From: an uncultured Clostridia bacterium
GTDB taxonomy: Bacteria; Bacillota; Clostridia; TANB77; CAG-508
DNA length: 8,668 bases
Direction: 5' to 3'
Assembly: GCA_948560265.1 (NCBI GenBank)
Contig: CAOXTD010000030.1
Coordinates: 1-8,668 of the forward strand
A program made the translations under genes and the position numbers. Within the stretch, counting starts at the first letter, position 1. Each line of letters starts with the position of its first letter. Below are positions 1 through 5,599 of this stretch, one piece after another. A model generated the notes under the pieces. That model had not been told where the DNA came from and ran no database searches. It saw nothing but the letters and a program-made list of their open reading frames with translations.

Positions 1-1
1 T

Positions 2-352
2 AATAGAGCAAGTAGTGTAACGACATGTAATGATTACTTATGGTTATTAAGCTGTAGTGAAATATGGAGTAAAGGAAGAAGTGATTATAGTGGAGCAGCA
101 TATGGACTAGCAATAGGAAAAGAAGGAGACCAATATAAATGGTATAAGGACAATGAAAAAGGAATAGATCCAAGCGTAGCGAACAGCAATTTTGTCAAGA
201 AGACACCACCCTCGGGCAGTGCGTACTACTGGTGGCTTCGTTCACCTGATTACTACAACAGCATCGACTTCTGCGGTGTCAACTCTAACGGCTATAGCAG
301 CAATGGCAGCGCGAGTAATACTCGTGGCGTGACTCCGGGCTTTAGCATTTAG
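2..352 (+). CDS. C-terminal part of a surface-type protein with a DUF6273-like / C-type-lectin-like domain; candidate DGR target (5' truncated)
   Basis: The frame is open from base 2 to a TAG at 350-352, giving the last 116 residues; the start lies outside the window. Visible motifs are LWLLSCSEIW (residues 13-22), a YGLAIG/QYKWYK stretch, then YYWWLRSP (75-82) and the ending RGVTPGFSI. The order WLLS...WWLRSP...GV.PGF is what I know from DUF6273-type and related lectin-fold domains of Clostridia, some of which are targets of diversity-generating retroelements. Codon use changes inside the gene. Of the first 60 codons 31 end in A, whereas of the last 34 codons none ends in A and 31 end in C or T. 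A terminator-like hairpin follows about 40 bases after the stop. By analogy with the remnant at 5268-5452 and the gene starting at 8383, the missing N-terminus may be a pilin-like membrane helix (inference). The natural ligand is unknown. Confidence 0.8.
   Translation, partial: NRASSVTTCNDYLWLLSCSEIWSKGRSDYSGAAYGLAIGKEGDQYKWYKDNEKGIDPSVANSNFVKKTPPSGSAYYWWLRSPDYYNSIDFCGVNSNGYSSNGSASNTRGVTPGFSI
182..352 (+). other. Candidate DGR variable region (VR) at the 3' end of the lectin-like gene
   Basis: Base composition turns visibly richer in G and C from about 182, and from 248 to 349 the reading frame is almost entirely NNC/NNT codons (31 of 34; the exceptions are GCG, GTG and CCG). Residues there are mainly D, Y, N, S, G, T and C, set in an invariant-looking frame: WWLRSP, F-C-x-V-x-x-NG, and GV-x-PGF. 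This is the pattern expected when AAC/AAT codons of a template repeat are randomised at their adenines. The GC-rich end GTGACTCCGGGC just before the stop could correspond to the IMH element. No template repeat or reverse transcriptase is visible in the window, so this rests on sequence texture and family resemblance. Confidence 0.6.
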
Positions 353-392
353 GTCTGGATTTGGCAAAACAAGTCAATATAAAACAAAAAGG

Positions 393-435
393 AAATAAGT
401 GGTATAGCAAACCTAGCTATACTGCTTATTTTTTT
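393..435 (+). terminator. Hairpin with T-tract after the candidate DGR target
   Basis: AAGTGGTATAGC (397-408) pairs with GCTATACTGCTT (416-427) through two G-T wobbles, with a 7-base loop. The flanking A-rich and T-rich bases (393-396 with 428-431) extend the stem, and T's run from 429 to 435. It reads as an intrinsic terminator, possibly bidirectional because of the A-tract on the left. In the Bordetella phage DGR a hairpin just downstream of the variable region promotes mutagenic homing, so a second role is possible here. Confidence 0.8.
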
Positions 436-479
436 GTTTTCCTGTCACAAAAAATTCACAATAATCTTTTATAAAGGAA

Positions 480-508
480 TTGAAAAAAGGAAAAAAGTGG
501 AATATAAT
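480..508 (+). promoter_or_regulatory. Sigma-A type promoter for the ABC transporter unit
   Basis: TTGAAA (480-485), a 17-base spacer and a perfect TATAAT (503-508) lie 44 bases upstream of the ATG at 552. Transcription would start near 515, which excludes the in-frame TTG at 480 as the translation start of the ATPase. Confidence 0.7.
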
Positions 509-551
509 CAAGCGAAGAGAAATTGGAATCCTTAGAAAAGAGGAGAAGAGT

Positions 552-1253
552 ATGGCATATATTGAATTTAAGAATGTAGTGAAAGCATATCAAATGGGTG
601 AAGTGCTCATTCAGGCGTTAGATAATACTAATTTTGAAATAGAAAAAGGAGAACTTACAGTTATTGTTGGTCCAAGTGGTGCGGGCAAAACTACTGCACT
701 TAATATTTTAGGGGGAATGGACTTAGTAACTCGAGGAAGAGTAATTATTGACAATAAGGAAATTAGTTCTTTAAAAGAAAAAGAATTAATTAAATACCGT
801 AGAGAAGATATTGGATTTGTTTTTCAATTCTATAACTTAGTGCAAAATTTAACAGCTCTAGAAAATGTGGAGCTTGCTACACAAATTTGTAAAAATCCGT
901 TAGATCCTAAAACCGTTTTAAAACAAGTAGGATTAGAAGAAAGAATGAACAACTTCCCTTCACAGTTATCAGGGGGAGAACAACAAAGAGTTGCTATTGC
1001 AAGGGCAATTGCTAAAAATCCAAAACTTTTGTTATGTGATGAGCCAACAGGTGCCTTAGACTATAAAACAGGAAAGCAAATTTTGCAATTATTGCAAGAT
1101 ACTTGTCATAAAGAGAAAATGACAGTGATTATTATTACTCATAATCAAGCTTTAACGCCAATGGCAGACAGGGTTATTCATTTTAAAAATGGTACAGCTC
1201 ATAGTATTGAAAAGAATGAGCATCCAACACCAATTGAGCAAATTGAATGGTAA
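552..1253 (+). CDS. ABC transporter ATP-binding protein, MacB/LolD/FtsE-type
   Basis: This 233-residue ATPase powers the permease encoded immediately downstream. All core motifs are present: Walker A GPSGAGKTT (40-48), Q-loop Q92 in FVFQFYNL, signature LSGGEQQR (139-146), Walker B LLLCDE (159-164) with catalytic E164, D-loop GALD (167-170) and H-loop H197 in ITHN. The length and the sequence GPSGAGKTT...LSGGEQQRVAIARA fit the family that works with FtsX-type permeases, either exporting lipoproteins, peptides or antibiotics or driving mechanical work across the membrane. I chose ATG 552 because AGGAG (541-545) lies six bases before it and a promoter occupies the region further upstream; the frame itself stays open back to a TTG at 480. 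The permease start follows 26 bases after the stop, so the two are almost certainly one transcript. The substrate cannot be read from the sequence. Confidence 0.93.
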   Translation: MAYIEFKNVVKAYQMGEVLIQALDNTNFEIEKGELTVIVGPSGAGKTTALNILGGMDLVTRGRVIIDNKEISSLKEKELIKYRREDIGFVFQFYNLVQNLTALENVELATQICKNPLDPKTVLKQVGLEERMNNFPSQLSGGEQQRVAIARAIAKNPKLLLCDEPTGALDYKTGKQILQLLQDTCHKEKMTVIIITHNQALTPMADRVIHFKNGTAHSIEKNEHPTPIEQIEW

Positions 1254-1279
1254 TTACACAAAAATGAAAAGAGGGAAAA

Positions 1280-4200
1280 ATGAAAAAGGCTTTAATGAAA
1301 GATACTGTAAAAGAGATAAGCAATACTTTTAAGCGATTTATGTCTTTAATGTTAATCGTTTTATTAGGTGTTGGCTTTTTTGCAGGAATTAGAGTGACAA
1401 GCCCAGATATGAGGAATACTTTAGATAAAACTTTTGATGACTATGATGCAATGGACATTCAGGTTTTATCAACACTTGGCATTACCCAAAAAGATATAGC
1501 TGCATTAGAAAAAATAGAAGGGGTCGAAAAGATAGAAGCTAGTTATTCTACAGATGCTATTGTAAACATTGGTGAGACAGAAGAAGTAGTAAAACTAATG
1601 GCATTATCTGAGCATATCAACCAAGCAAAAATCATAGAGGGAAGACTTCCTGAAAACAATAAAGAATGTGTAGTAGAGCCTAGATTTCTTTTAGGGACAG
1701 AGAACAAAATAGGAGATAGCATTACGATTGAAGTAGAGGAAATTCAAAATAAAGATGGAAAAAATCAGCCATTGTTAAAAGAAAAAGAGGTTACTATTGT
1801 AGGAACAGTACATTCACCATTATATATTTCAAGTGATAGAGGAACTACTAAGCTAGGTTCTGGAAAAATTAGCTATTATATGTATATACCACTTGAAAAT
1901 TTTGATACAGATATCAGAACGGTTGCCTATATCACTGTAGAAGAAGCAAAAGAATTAAAAACATATTCTTCTAAATATGAAAATACAGTAGAAGAAGTAA
2001 AACAAATAATTGAAGATATTTCAGAAGAAAGAAGACAGGCAAGATATCAGGAAATTTATGATGAAGCAAATGGAAAGATACAAGATGCACAAAAAGAGTT
2101 AAATATGCAAAAAGCAAAAGCAGAAAAAGAATTGAAAGATGCCAAGCAAAAAATAGAAAATGCAAAACAGCAAGTTAAAAATGGAAAAGCAGAATTAGCA
2201 TCTCAAAAAACGACAACGAATGCTCAATTAGCACAAGGAAAATCGGAGTTAGATAAAGCAGAGAAAGAATTGCAAGGGAAGGAAAAGATATTTGAAGCTG
2301 AGAAGAAAAAGCTACAAGCAACATTGGGATATATGACACCAGAGCAAAAAGAACAAACAGAAAAGCAATTAGCCTCTCAAGAACAATTGCTAAAACAAGC
2401 AAGGAATACATTAAATACACAAAAACAGAATTATGAAACAAATAAAAAGAAAGCAAATCAAGAATTAACTAAGGCACAAAAACAGTTAAATACTGCAGAA
2501 AAAGAAATTCAAACCAATGAAGCAAAACTACAAACAGAGCAAAAAAAGGCTGATAAAAAAATAAAAGAAGCACAAGAAGAGCTAGAAGATGCGAAAATTA
2601 AATTAGCAGATATTGAAAAACCAGAATGGTATATATTAGATAGAAATCAAAATATGGGATATGTTAGTTATTTACAAGATGCAGATAGAATTGATAATAT
2701 TGCAAAAGTATTTCCAGTGGTGTTTTTTGTAGTTGCAGCACTGATTAGTTTAACGTCTATGACAAGAATGGTAGAAGAGCAAAGAGTACAAATTGGTACT
2801 TTAAAAGGACTAGGGTATAGTAAAAGACAAATCGCTAGTAAATACTTGATTTATGCTACTTTAGCAACTGTATTAGGAAGTCTTATAGGGGTAAGTATTG
2901 GATTTTACATGATACCTAAAATTATTTGTAATATGTATGGTATGATGTATACCTTAGGAACGCCAGTATTAGAGTTTGACATAGGTCTTACGATTGCTGG
3001 ACTTTTAGCAGCTTCTGTTTGTACAGTAGGAGCAACAGCTTATTCGTGCATCAAAGCATTGCTAGCTATGCCTGCAACACTAATGAGACCTAAGGCTCCA
3101 AAGATAGGAAAAAGAGTCATACTAGAAAAGATACCATTTATTTGGAAGCATTTGAACTTTACACAAAAAGTAACCATTAGAAATATATTCCGTTATAAGA
3201 AGAGATTTTTAATGACCATTATTGGGGTAGCAGGTTGCACAGCACTGATTGTAGCAGGATTTGGTCTAAGAGATGCTGTGGGTAGTATGATACCATCTCA
3301 GTATGGTGAGATTTTTAAACATCAAATCGAAATTACACTAAAAGATAATCTAAAACAGGAAGATAGCCAAAAAGCATATGAGGAAATAACGAAAAATCAA
3401 GAGATTGACAGCACAATTCGATTAAATCGACAGTCAGTTAAAATTGTGAAAAATGATAATAATCAAAGTATTCAATTAATTGTGCCAGAAAAAGTAGAAA
3501 ACTTGCAAGAATTTATTGTATTACGTAATCGAAAACGAAAAGAACAGACTTATACTTTAAATGAGCAAGGTGTTGTTATTACAGAAAAATTAGCAAAGCT
3601 ATTAGATATTGATGAAGGTGACGAGATTATCATTAAAGATATTGATAAAGTAGAAGTAAAAACAAAGGTAGTAGGTATTACTGAAAATTATCTTTTACAT
3701 TATATTTACATGTCACCAAAACTTTATGAGCAGTTATACCAAGAAGAAGCAAAGATGAATACCATTTTTGCGAATACCAAAGAATTAACAGAAGAGCAAG
3801 AAAATGCTTTAGGAAAAACAATTTTAGAAGATAAAGACAGTATTTCTAGCGTAGAATTTAATTCTGTAGCAACTAGCATATTTTCAGAAGTAATGGATAA
3901 CATGGGATTAGTAGTATGGGTTTTAATCATAGCAGCAGGACTGTTAGCATTAGTTGTATTATATAACTTATCAAATACTAATATTAGTGAAAGAGTGAGG
4001 GAACTTGCTACTATCAAAGTATTAGGTTTCTATGACCCAGAAGTATATGAGTATGTAGGAAAAGAAATGTTACTTTTAACGATTATTGGAATTTTAGTAG
4101 GACTATTAGGAGGAAATTTCCTCACAACTTTTATTATTAAAACTTGTGAGTTAGATGCATTTATGTTTAATCCACAAATTGAAATAGCTAGCTATATCTA

Positions 4201-4303
4201 TGGAATTGTGATTACTATGTTATTTGCAACAATTGTGAATATTATTACTTATTTTGCACTTAAAAAGATTGATATGATTGAGTCATTGAAAAGTGTGGAG
4301 TAA
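1280..4303 (+). CDS. FtsX/MacB-type ABC permease with long extracytoplasmic coiled coil
   Basis: This is a membrane partner of the ATPase upstream, 1007 residues. Hydrophobic segments that I read as membrane helices lie at about 20-37, 475-493, 522-545, 568-593, 643-660, 876-896, 928-950 and 968-992. That gives two copies of the one-plus-three helix MacB/FtsX arrangement. FtsX-domain signatures are EEQRVQIGTLKGLGYS (499-514) and the second-copy equivalent SERVRELATIKVLGF (903-917). The first extracytoplasmic part begins with an MacB_PCD-like region (about 40-230), then a nearly uninterrupted K/E/Q/A-rich heptad region at about 232-445, interrupted near GYMTPEQ (350-356). The second extracytoplasmic domain covers about 665-870 and has no such coil. 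GAGGG (1271-1275) precedes the ATG. Type VII ABC proteins of this build often act mechanically or in peptide or antibiotic handling; which applies here is unknown. No dedicated two-component system is adjacent. Confidence 0.9.
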   Translation: MKKALMKDTVKEISNTFKRFMSLMLIVLLGVGFFAGIRVTSPDMRNTLDKTFDDYDAMDIQVLSTLGITQKDIAALEKIEGVEKIEASYSTDAIVNIGETEEVVKLMALSEHINQAKIIEGRLPENNKECVVEPRFLLGTENKIGDSITIEVEEIQNKDGKNQPLLKEKEVTIVGTVHSPLYISSDRGTTKLGSGKISYYMYIPLENFDTDIRTVAYITVEEAKELKTYSSKYENTVEEVKQIIEDISEERRQARYQEIYDEANGKIQDAQKELNMQKAKAEKELKDAKQKIENAKQQVKNGKAELASQKTTTNAQLAQGKSELDKAEKELQGKEKIFEAEKKKLQATLGYMTPEQKEQTEKQLASQEQLLKQARNTLNTQKQNYETNKKKANQELTKAQKQLNTAEKEIQTNEAKLQTEQKKADKKIKEAQEELEDAKIKLADIEKPEWYILDRNQNMGYVSYLQDADRIDNIAKVFPVVFFVVAALISLTSMTRMVEEQRVQIGTLKGLGYSKRQIASKYLIYATLATVLGSLIGVSIGFYMIPKIICNMYGMMYTLGTPVLEFDIGLTIAGLLAASVCTVGATAYSCIKALLAMPATLMRPKAPKIGKRVILEKIPFIWKHLNFTQKVTIRNIFRYKKRFLMTIIGVAGCTALIVAGFGLRDAVGSMIPSQYGEIFKHQIEITLKDNLKQEDSQKAYEEITKNQEIDSTIRLNRQSVKIVKNDNNQSIQLIVPEKVENLQEFIVLRNRKRKEQTYTLNEQGVVITEKLAKLLDIDEGDEIIIKDIDKVEVKTKVVGITENYLLHYIYMSPKLYEQLYQEEAKMNTIFANTKELTEEQENALGKTILEDKDSISSVEFNSVATSIFSEVMDNMGLVVWVLIIAAGLLALVVLYNLSNTNISERVRELATIKVLGFYDPEVYEYVGKEMLLLTIIGILVGLLGGNFLTTFIIKTCELDAFMFNPQIEIASYIYGIVITMLFATIVNIITYFALKKIDMIESLKSVE

Positions 4304-4341
4304 ACACTTGACATTTTCTGAAGTAAAAAAGTGGTTAATAC

Positions 4342-4371
4342 TTGACAATAGTAAGTGATTTGTAGTATAAT
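4342..4371 (+). promoter_or_regulatory. Promoter of the rplU-rpmA unit
   Basis: A perfect TTGACA (4342-4347) and a perfect TATAAT (4366-4371) are separated by 18 bases, and transcription would begin near 4378. The 5' untranslated leader is therefore about 100 bases, long enough for the structured leader annotated next. A second ACTTGACA copy lies 34 bases upstream (4306-4313) but has no matching -10 box. Confidence 0.85.
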
Positions 4372-4377
4372 AGCCAA

Positions 4378-4478
4378 GTGTAAGCCGCCTGAGTCGGGCA
4401 ACTAAATATTACTTAAAAAAAGTAATTGCCTTGTTATTTATGCTTAGCGAGTATACGGATGTAGGAGGTGTACGAAGA
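4378..4478 (+). ncRNA. Candidate L21 leader (autoregulatory 5' UTR of rplU)
   Basis: About 100 transcribed bases separate the promoter from the rplU start, and they can fold. TAAGC (4381-4385) complements GCTTA (4442-4446), which would close the structure. Inside it ATTACTT pairs with AAGTAAT (within 4408-4427), extended by GGCA (4397-4400) with TGCC (4427-4430), and GCC/GGC can pair at the 5' side. The segment GCGAGTATACGGATGTAGGAGG carries the ribosome site. Bacillota commonly have an L21 leader here, thought to bind L21 for feedback control. I place this by position and foldability and have not compared it with the published consensus. Confidence 0.55.
4463..4470 (+). promoter_or_regulatory. 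Ribosome binding site that fixes the rplU start
   Basis: AGGAGGTG lies 8 bases before the ATG at 4479. The in-frame upstream starts TTG 4431 and ATG 4440 lie inside the leader and have no such site, so L21 begins at MYAIIE. Confidence 0.9.
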
Positions 4479-4886
4479 ATGTACGCAATTATTGAAAGCT
4501 GTGGAAGACAATACAAAGTAGCAGAAGGAGACGTAGTATTTTTTGAAAAGTTAGAAGCAGAGGAAGGAAAGAAAGTAACTTTTGATAAAGTTGTTCTTGT
4601 ATCTGACGACAAAAAAGTAGAAGTTGGAGCTCCTTATGTAAAAGGTGTTAAAGTTGAAGGAAAAGTAGTTTCTCATGGTAAAGCTAAAAAAATCCTAGTG
4701 TATAAATATAAAGCGAAAAAGAATTATAGAAGAACACAAGGACATAGACAACCATACACAAAAGTAGAAATTACAAATATTAAAACAGCAGCTGCAAAAG
4801 CAGAAGAAAAAGCTGAAACAGCAACAAAAACAGCATCTGCAAAGCCAGCAACAAAAAAAGCAACAACAACTAAAAAAGAAGCTTAG
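4479..4886 (+). CDS. rplU: 50S ribosomal protein L21 with Ala/Lys-rich C-terminal tail
   Basis: L21 binds 23S rRNA in the large subunit. The N-terminus MYAIIESCGRQYKV, the central GAPYVKGVKVEGKVV and the signature YKYKAKKNYRRTQGHRQPYT (76-95) followed by VEITNI are diagnostic of the family. The protein is 135 residues long, while the usual family length is about 100-105. The core ends near residue 101 and the remaining ~34 residues are a low-complexity tail of A, K, T and E, probably disordered and basic enough to touch RNA. Such tails occur in some other bacterial L21 proteins. The gene has its own strong promoter, candidate leader and an excellent ribosome site. Only 47 bases separate it from rpmA, so no room remains for the Prp protease gene (ysxB) that most Bacillota carry at this spot. 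Confidence 0.97.
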   Translation: MYAIIESCGRQYKVAEGDVVFFEKLEAEEGKKVTFDKVVLVSDDKKVEVGAPYVKGVKVEGKVVSHGKAKKILVYKYKAKKNYRRTQGHRQPYTKVEITNIKTAAAKAEEKAETATKTASAKPATKKATTTKKEA

Positions 4887-4933
4887 GTAGAGATACCCTT
4901 AAAATAAAGAAATCGAAGGGAGTGAGATAAAGC

Positions 4934-5209
4934 ATGGCTCATAAAAAAGGTCAAGGTAGTGTTAAGAACGGAAGAGATAGTGAATCAAAACGTTTAGGTC
5001 TTAAAAGAGCAGATGGGCAAGTAGTTCCAGCTGGAAATATCTTAGTAAGACAAAGAGGAACTAAAATTCATCCAGGTACTAATGTAGGTATCGGAAGTGA
5101 TGATACTTTATTTGCTAAAGTAACTGGAAAAGTAAAATTTGAAAGACTTGGCAGAGATAAGAAAAAAGTTAGCGTTTATCCAGTAGAAGAGGGAAGCGCA
5201 GCAAAATAA
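4934..5209 (+). CDS. rpmA: 50S ribosomal protein L27, without N-terminal extension
   Basis: L27 sits near the peptidyl transferase centre, where its flexible N-terminus contacts the tRNA ends. The 91-residue product shows the family motif MAHKKGQGSVKNGRDSESKRLG and RQRGTKIHPGTNVGIGSDDTLF. In most Bacillota the gene encodes an extra N-terminal peptide of about nine residues ending in FFA or LFA, cut off by the protease Prp. Here the ORF starts directly at MAHKK, and an in-frame TAA at 4928-4930 just upstream excludes any extension. This agrees with the absence of prp between rplU and rpmA. An AAGGGAG ribosome site lies around 4916-4922. The gene ends the ribosomal transcript: a strong terminator follows 11 bases after the stop. 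Confidence 0.97.
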   Translation: MAHKKGQGSVKNGRDSESKRLGLKRADGQVVPAGNILVRQRGTKIHPGTNVGIGSDDTLFAKVTGKVKFERLGRDKKKVSVYPVEEGSAAK

Positions 5210-5220
5210 ATTATGAAAAG

Positions 5221-5250
5221 ACTCTATAGCAAATTGTTATAGAGTTTTTT
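5221..5250 (+). terminator. Intrinsic terminator of rplU-rpmA
   Basis: ACTCTATAGC (5221-5230) pairs with GTTATAGAGT (5236-5245) around a 5-base loop, with one G-T pair, and is followed by T's through 5250. It separates the ribosomal unit from trpS-obg, although obg is often directly linked to rpmA in other bacteria. Confidence 0.9.
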
Positions 5251-5267
5251 GATGCAAAAAAATACTA

Positions 5268-5452
5268 AGTAAGAAACAAGTAAGTATAACTCTAGTAGTG
5301 TTATTAATTTTGGCAGGAATCACAATCATGTATACTATGGGAGAAATGAGGGAAGACCTAAATGGGTATACAACAAGCGATGCAGAGCAAAGTCGAGCGT
5401 ATGGTATAGTGAAAGTCCCGAACGTGGAGTTGCACTAGGATTTTGTATTTAA
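5268..5452 (+). pseudogene. Remnant of a pilin-like / variable-tail surface protein gene
   Basis: One frame (codons aligned on 5268) reads SKKQVSITL followed by VVLLILAGITIMY (codons 5295-5333). The latter 13 residues are identical to residues 24-36 of the gene that starts at 8383. The frame has no start codon before the helix and stops at a TAG (5436-5438). In another frame the sequence reads ERGVALGFCI and ends at TAA 5450-5452, matching the ending RGVTPGFSI of the first gene in the window. The middle of a normal family member is missing and the two ends are out of frame. I read it as a dead, internally deleted copy. The DNA differs at many silent sites from the copy at 8383, so it is not a recent duplicate of that gene. 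It keeps its own terminator. The 5251-5599 interval holds nothing else except the trpS promoter. Confidence 0.7.
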
Positions 5453-5458
5453 TATGAT

Positions 5459-5494
5459 AAACGATATAGTAGAACAAAACTATATCGTTTTTTT
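5459..5494 (+). terminator. Intrinsic terminator after the remnant gene
   Basis: AAACGATATAGT-type arms (10 perfect pairs, 5461-5470 with 5479-5488, plus AA/TT outside) enclose an 8-base loop and are followed by seven T's (5488-5494). Its position, just after the GFCI stop, parallels the hairpin after the first gene of the window. Confidence 0.9.
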
Positions 5495-5513
5495 CTTTTC
5501 TCAGTAATACACC

Positions 5514-5542
5514 TTGTAAAACTAAGAAAAATCCAGTATAAT
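5514..5542 (+). promoter_or_regulatory. Promoter of trpS-obg
   Basis: TTGTAA (5514-5519), a 17-base spacer and a perfect TATAAT (5537-5542) lie about 57 bases before the trpS ATG. No T-box features (specifier loop, antiterminator bulge) fit in the roughly 50-base leader, so trpS does not appear to be T-box controlled. Confidence 0.7.
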
Positions 5543-5599
5543 AGATGTGCAGAAAAAATACAATAGAAAGAAAAAAGAATAGATAAGGGATGAGAGAAA

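Noticed and set aside
480..551. N-terminal extension of the ABC ATPase from TTG 480
   Set aside because: The TTG is itself the -35 box of a TTGAAA-17-TATAAT promoter, and ATG 552 has a good ribosome site and the normal family N-terminus.
1971..2456. Minus-strand hydrophobic reading frames opposite the permease
   Set aside because: They mirror the Lys/Glu/Gln-rich coiled-coil codons as Leu/Phe; no ribosome site or family resemblance.
4306..4313. Second ACTTGACA as an extra rplU promoter
   Set aside because: There is no -10 box at 16-18 bases; it is probably a chance or vestigial repeat of the true -35 box.
4431..4478. Longer L21 starting in the leader
   Set aside because: These codons lie in the structured leader; AGGAGGTG precedes ATG 4479, where the conserved L21 sequence begins.
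4887..4933. Hidden prp (ysxB) gene
   Set aside because: Only 47 bases are available between rplU and rpmA; the gene needs over 300.
5268..5452. Intact small gene or template repeat between rpmA and trpS
   Set aside because: There is no start codon before the helix, the two ends are in different frames, and it lacks the AAC/AAT-rich run expected in a DGR template.
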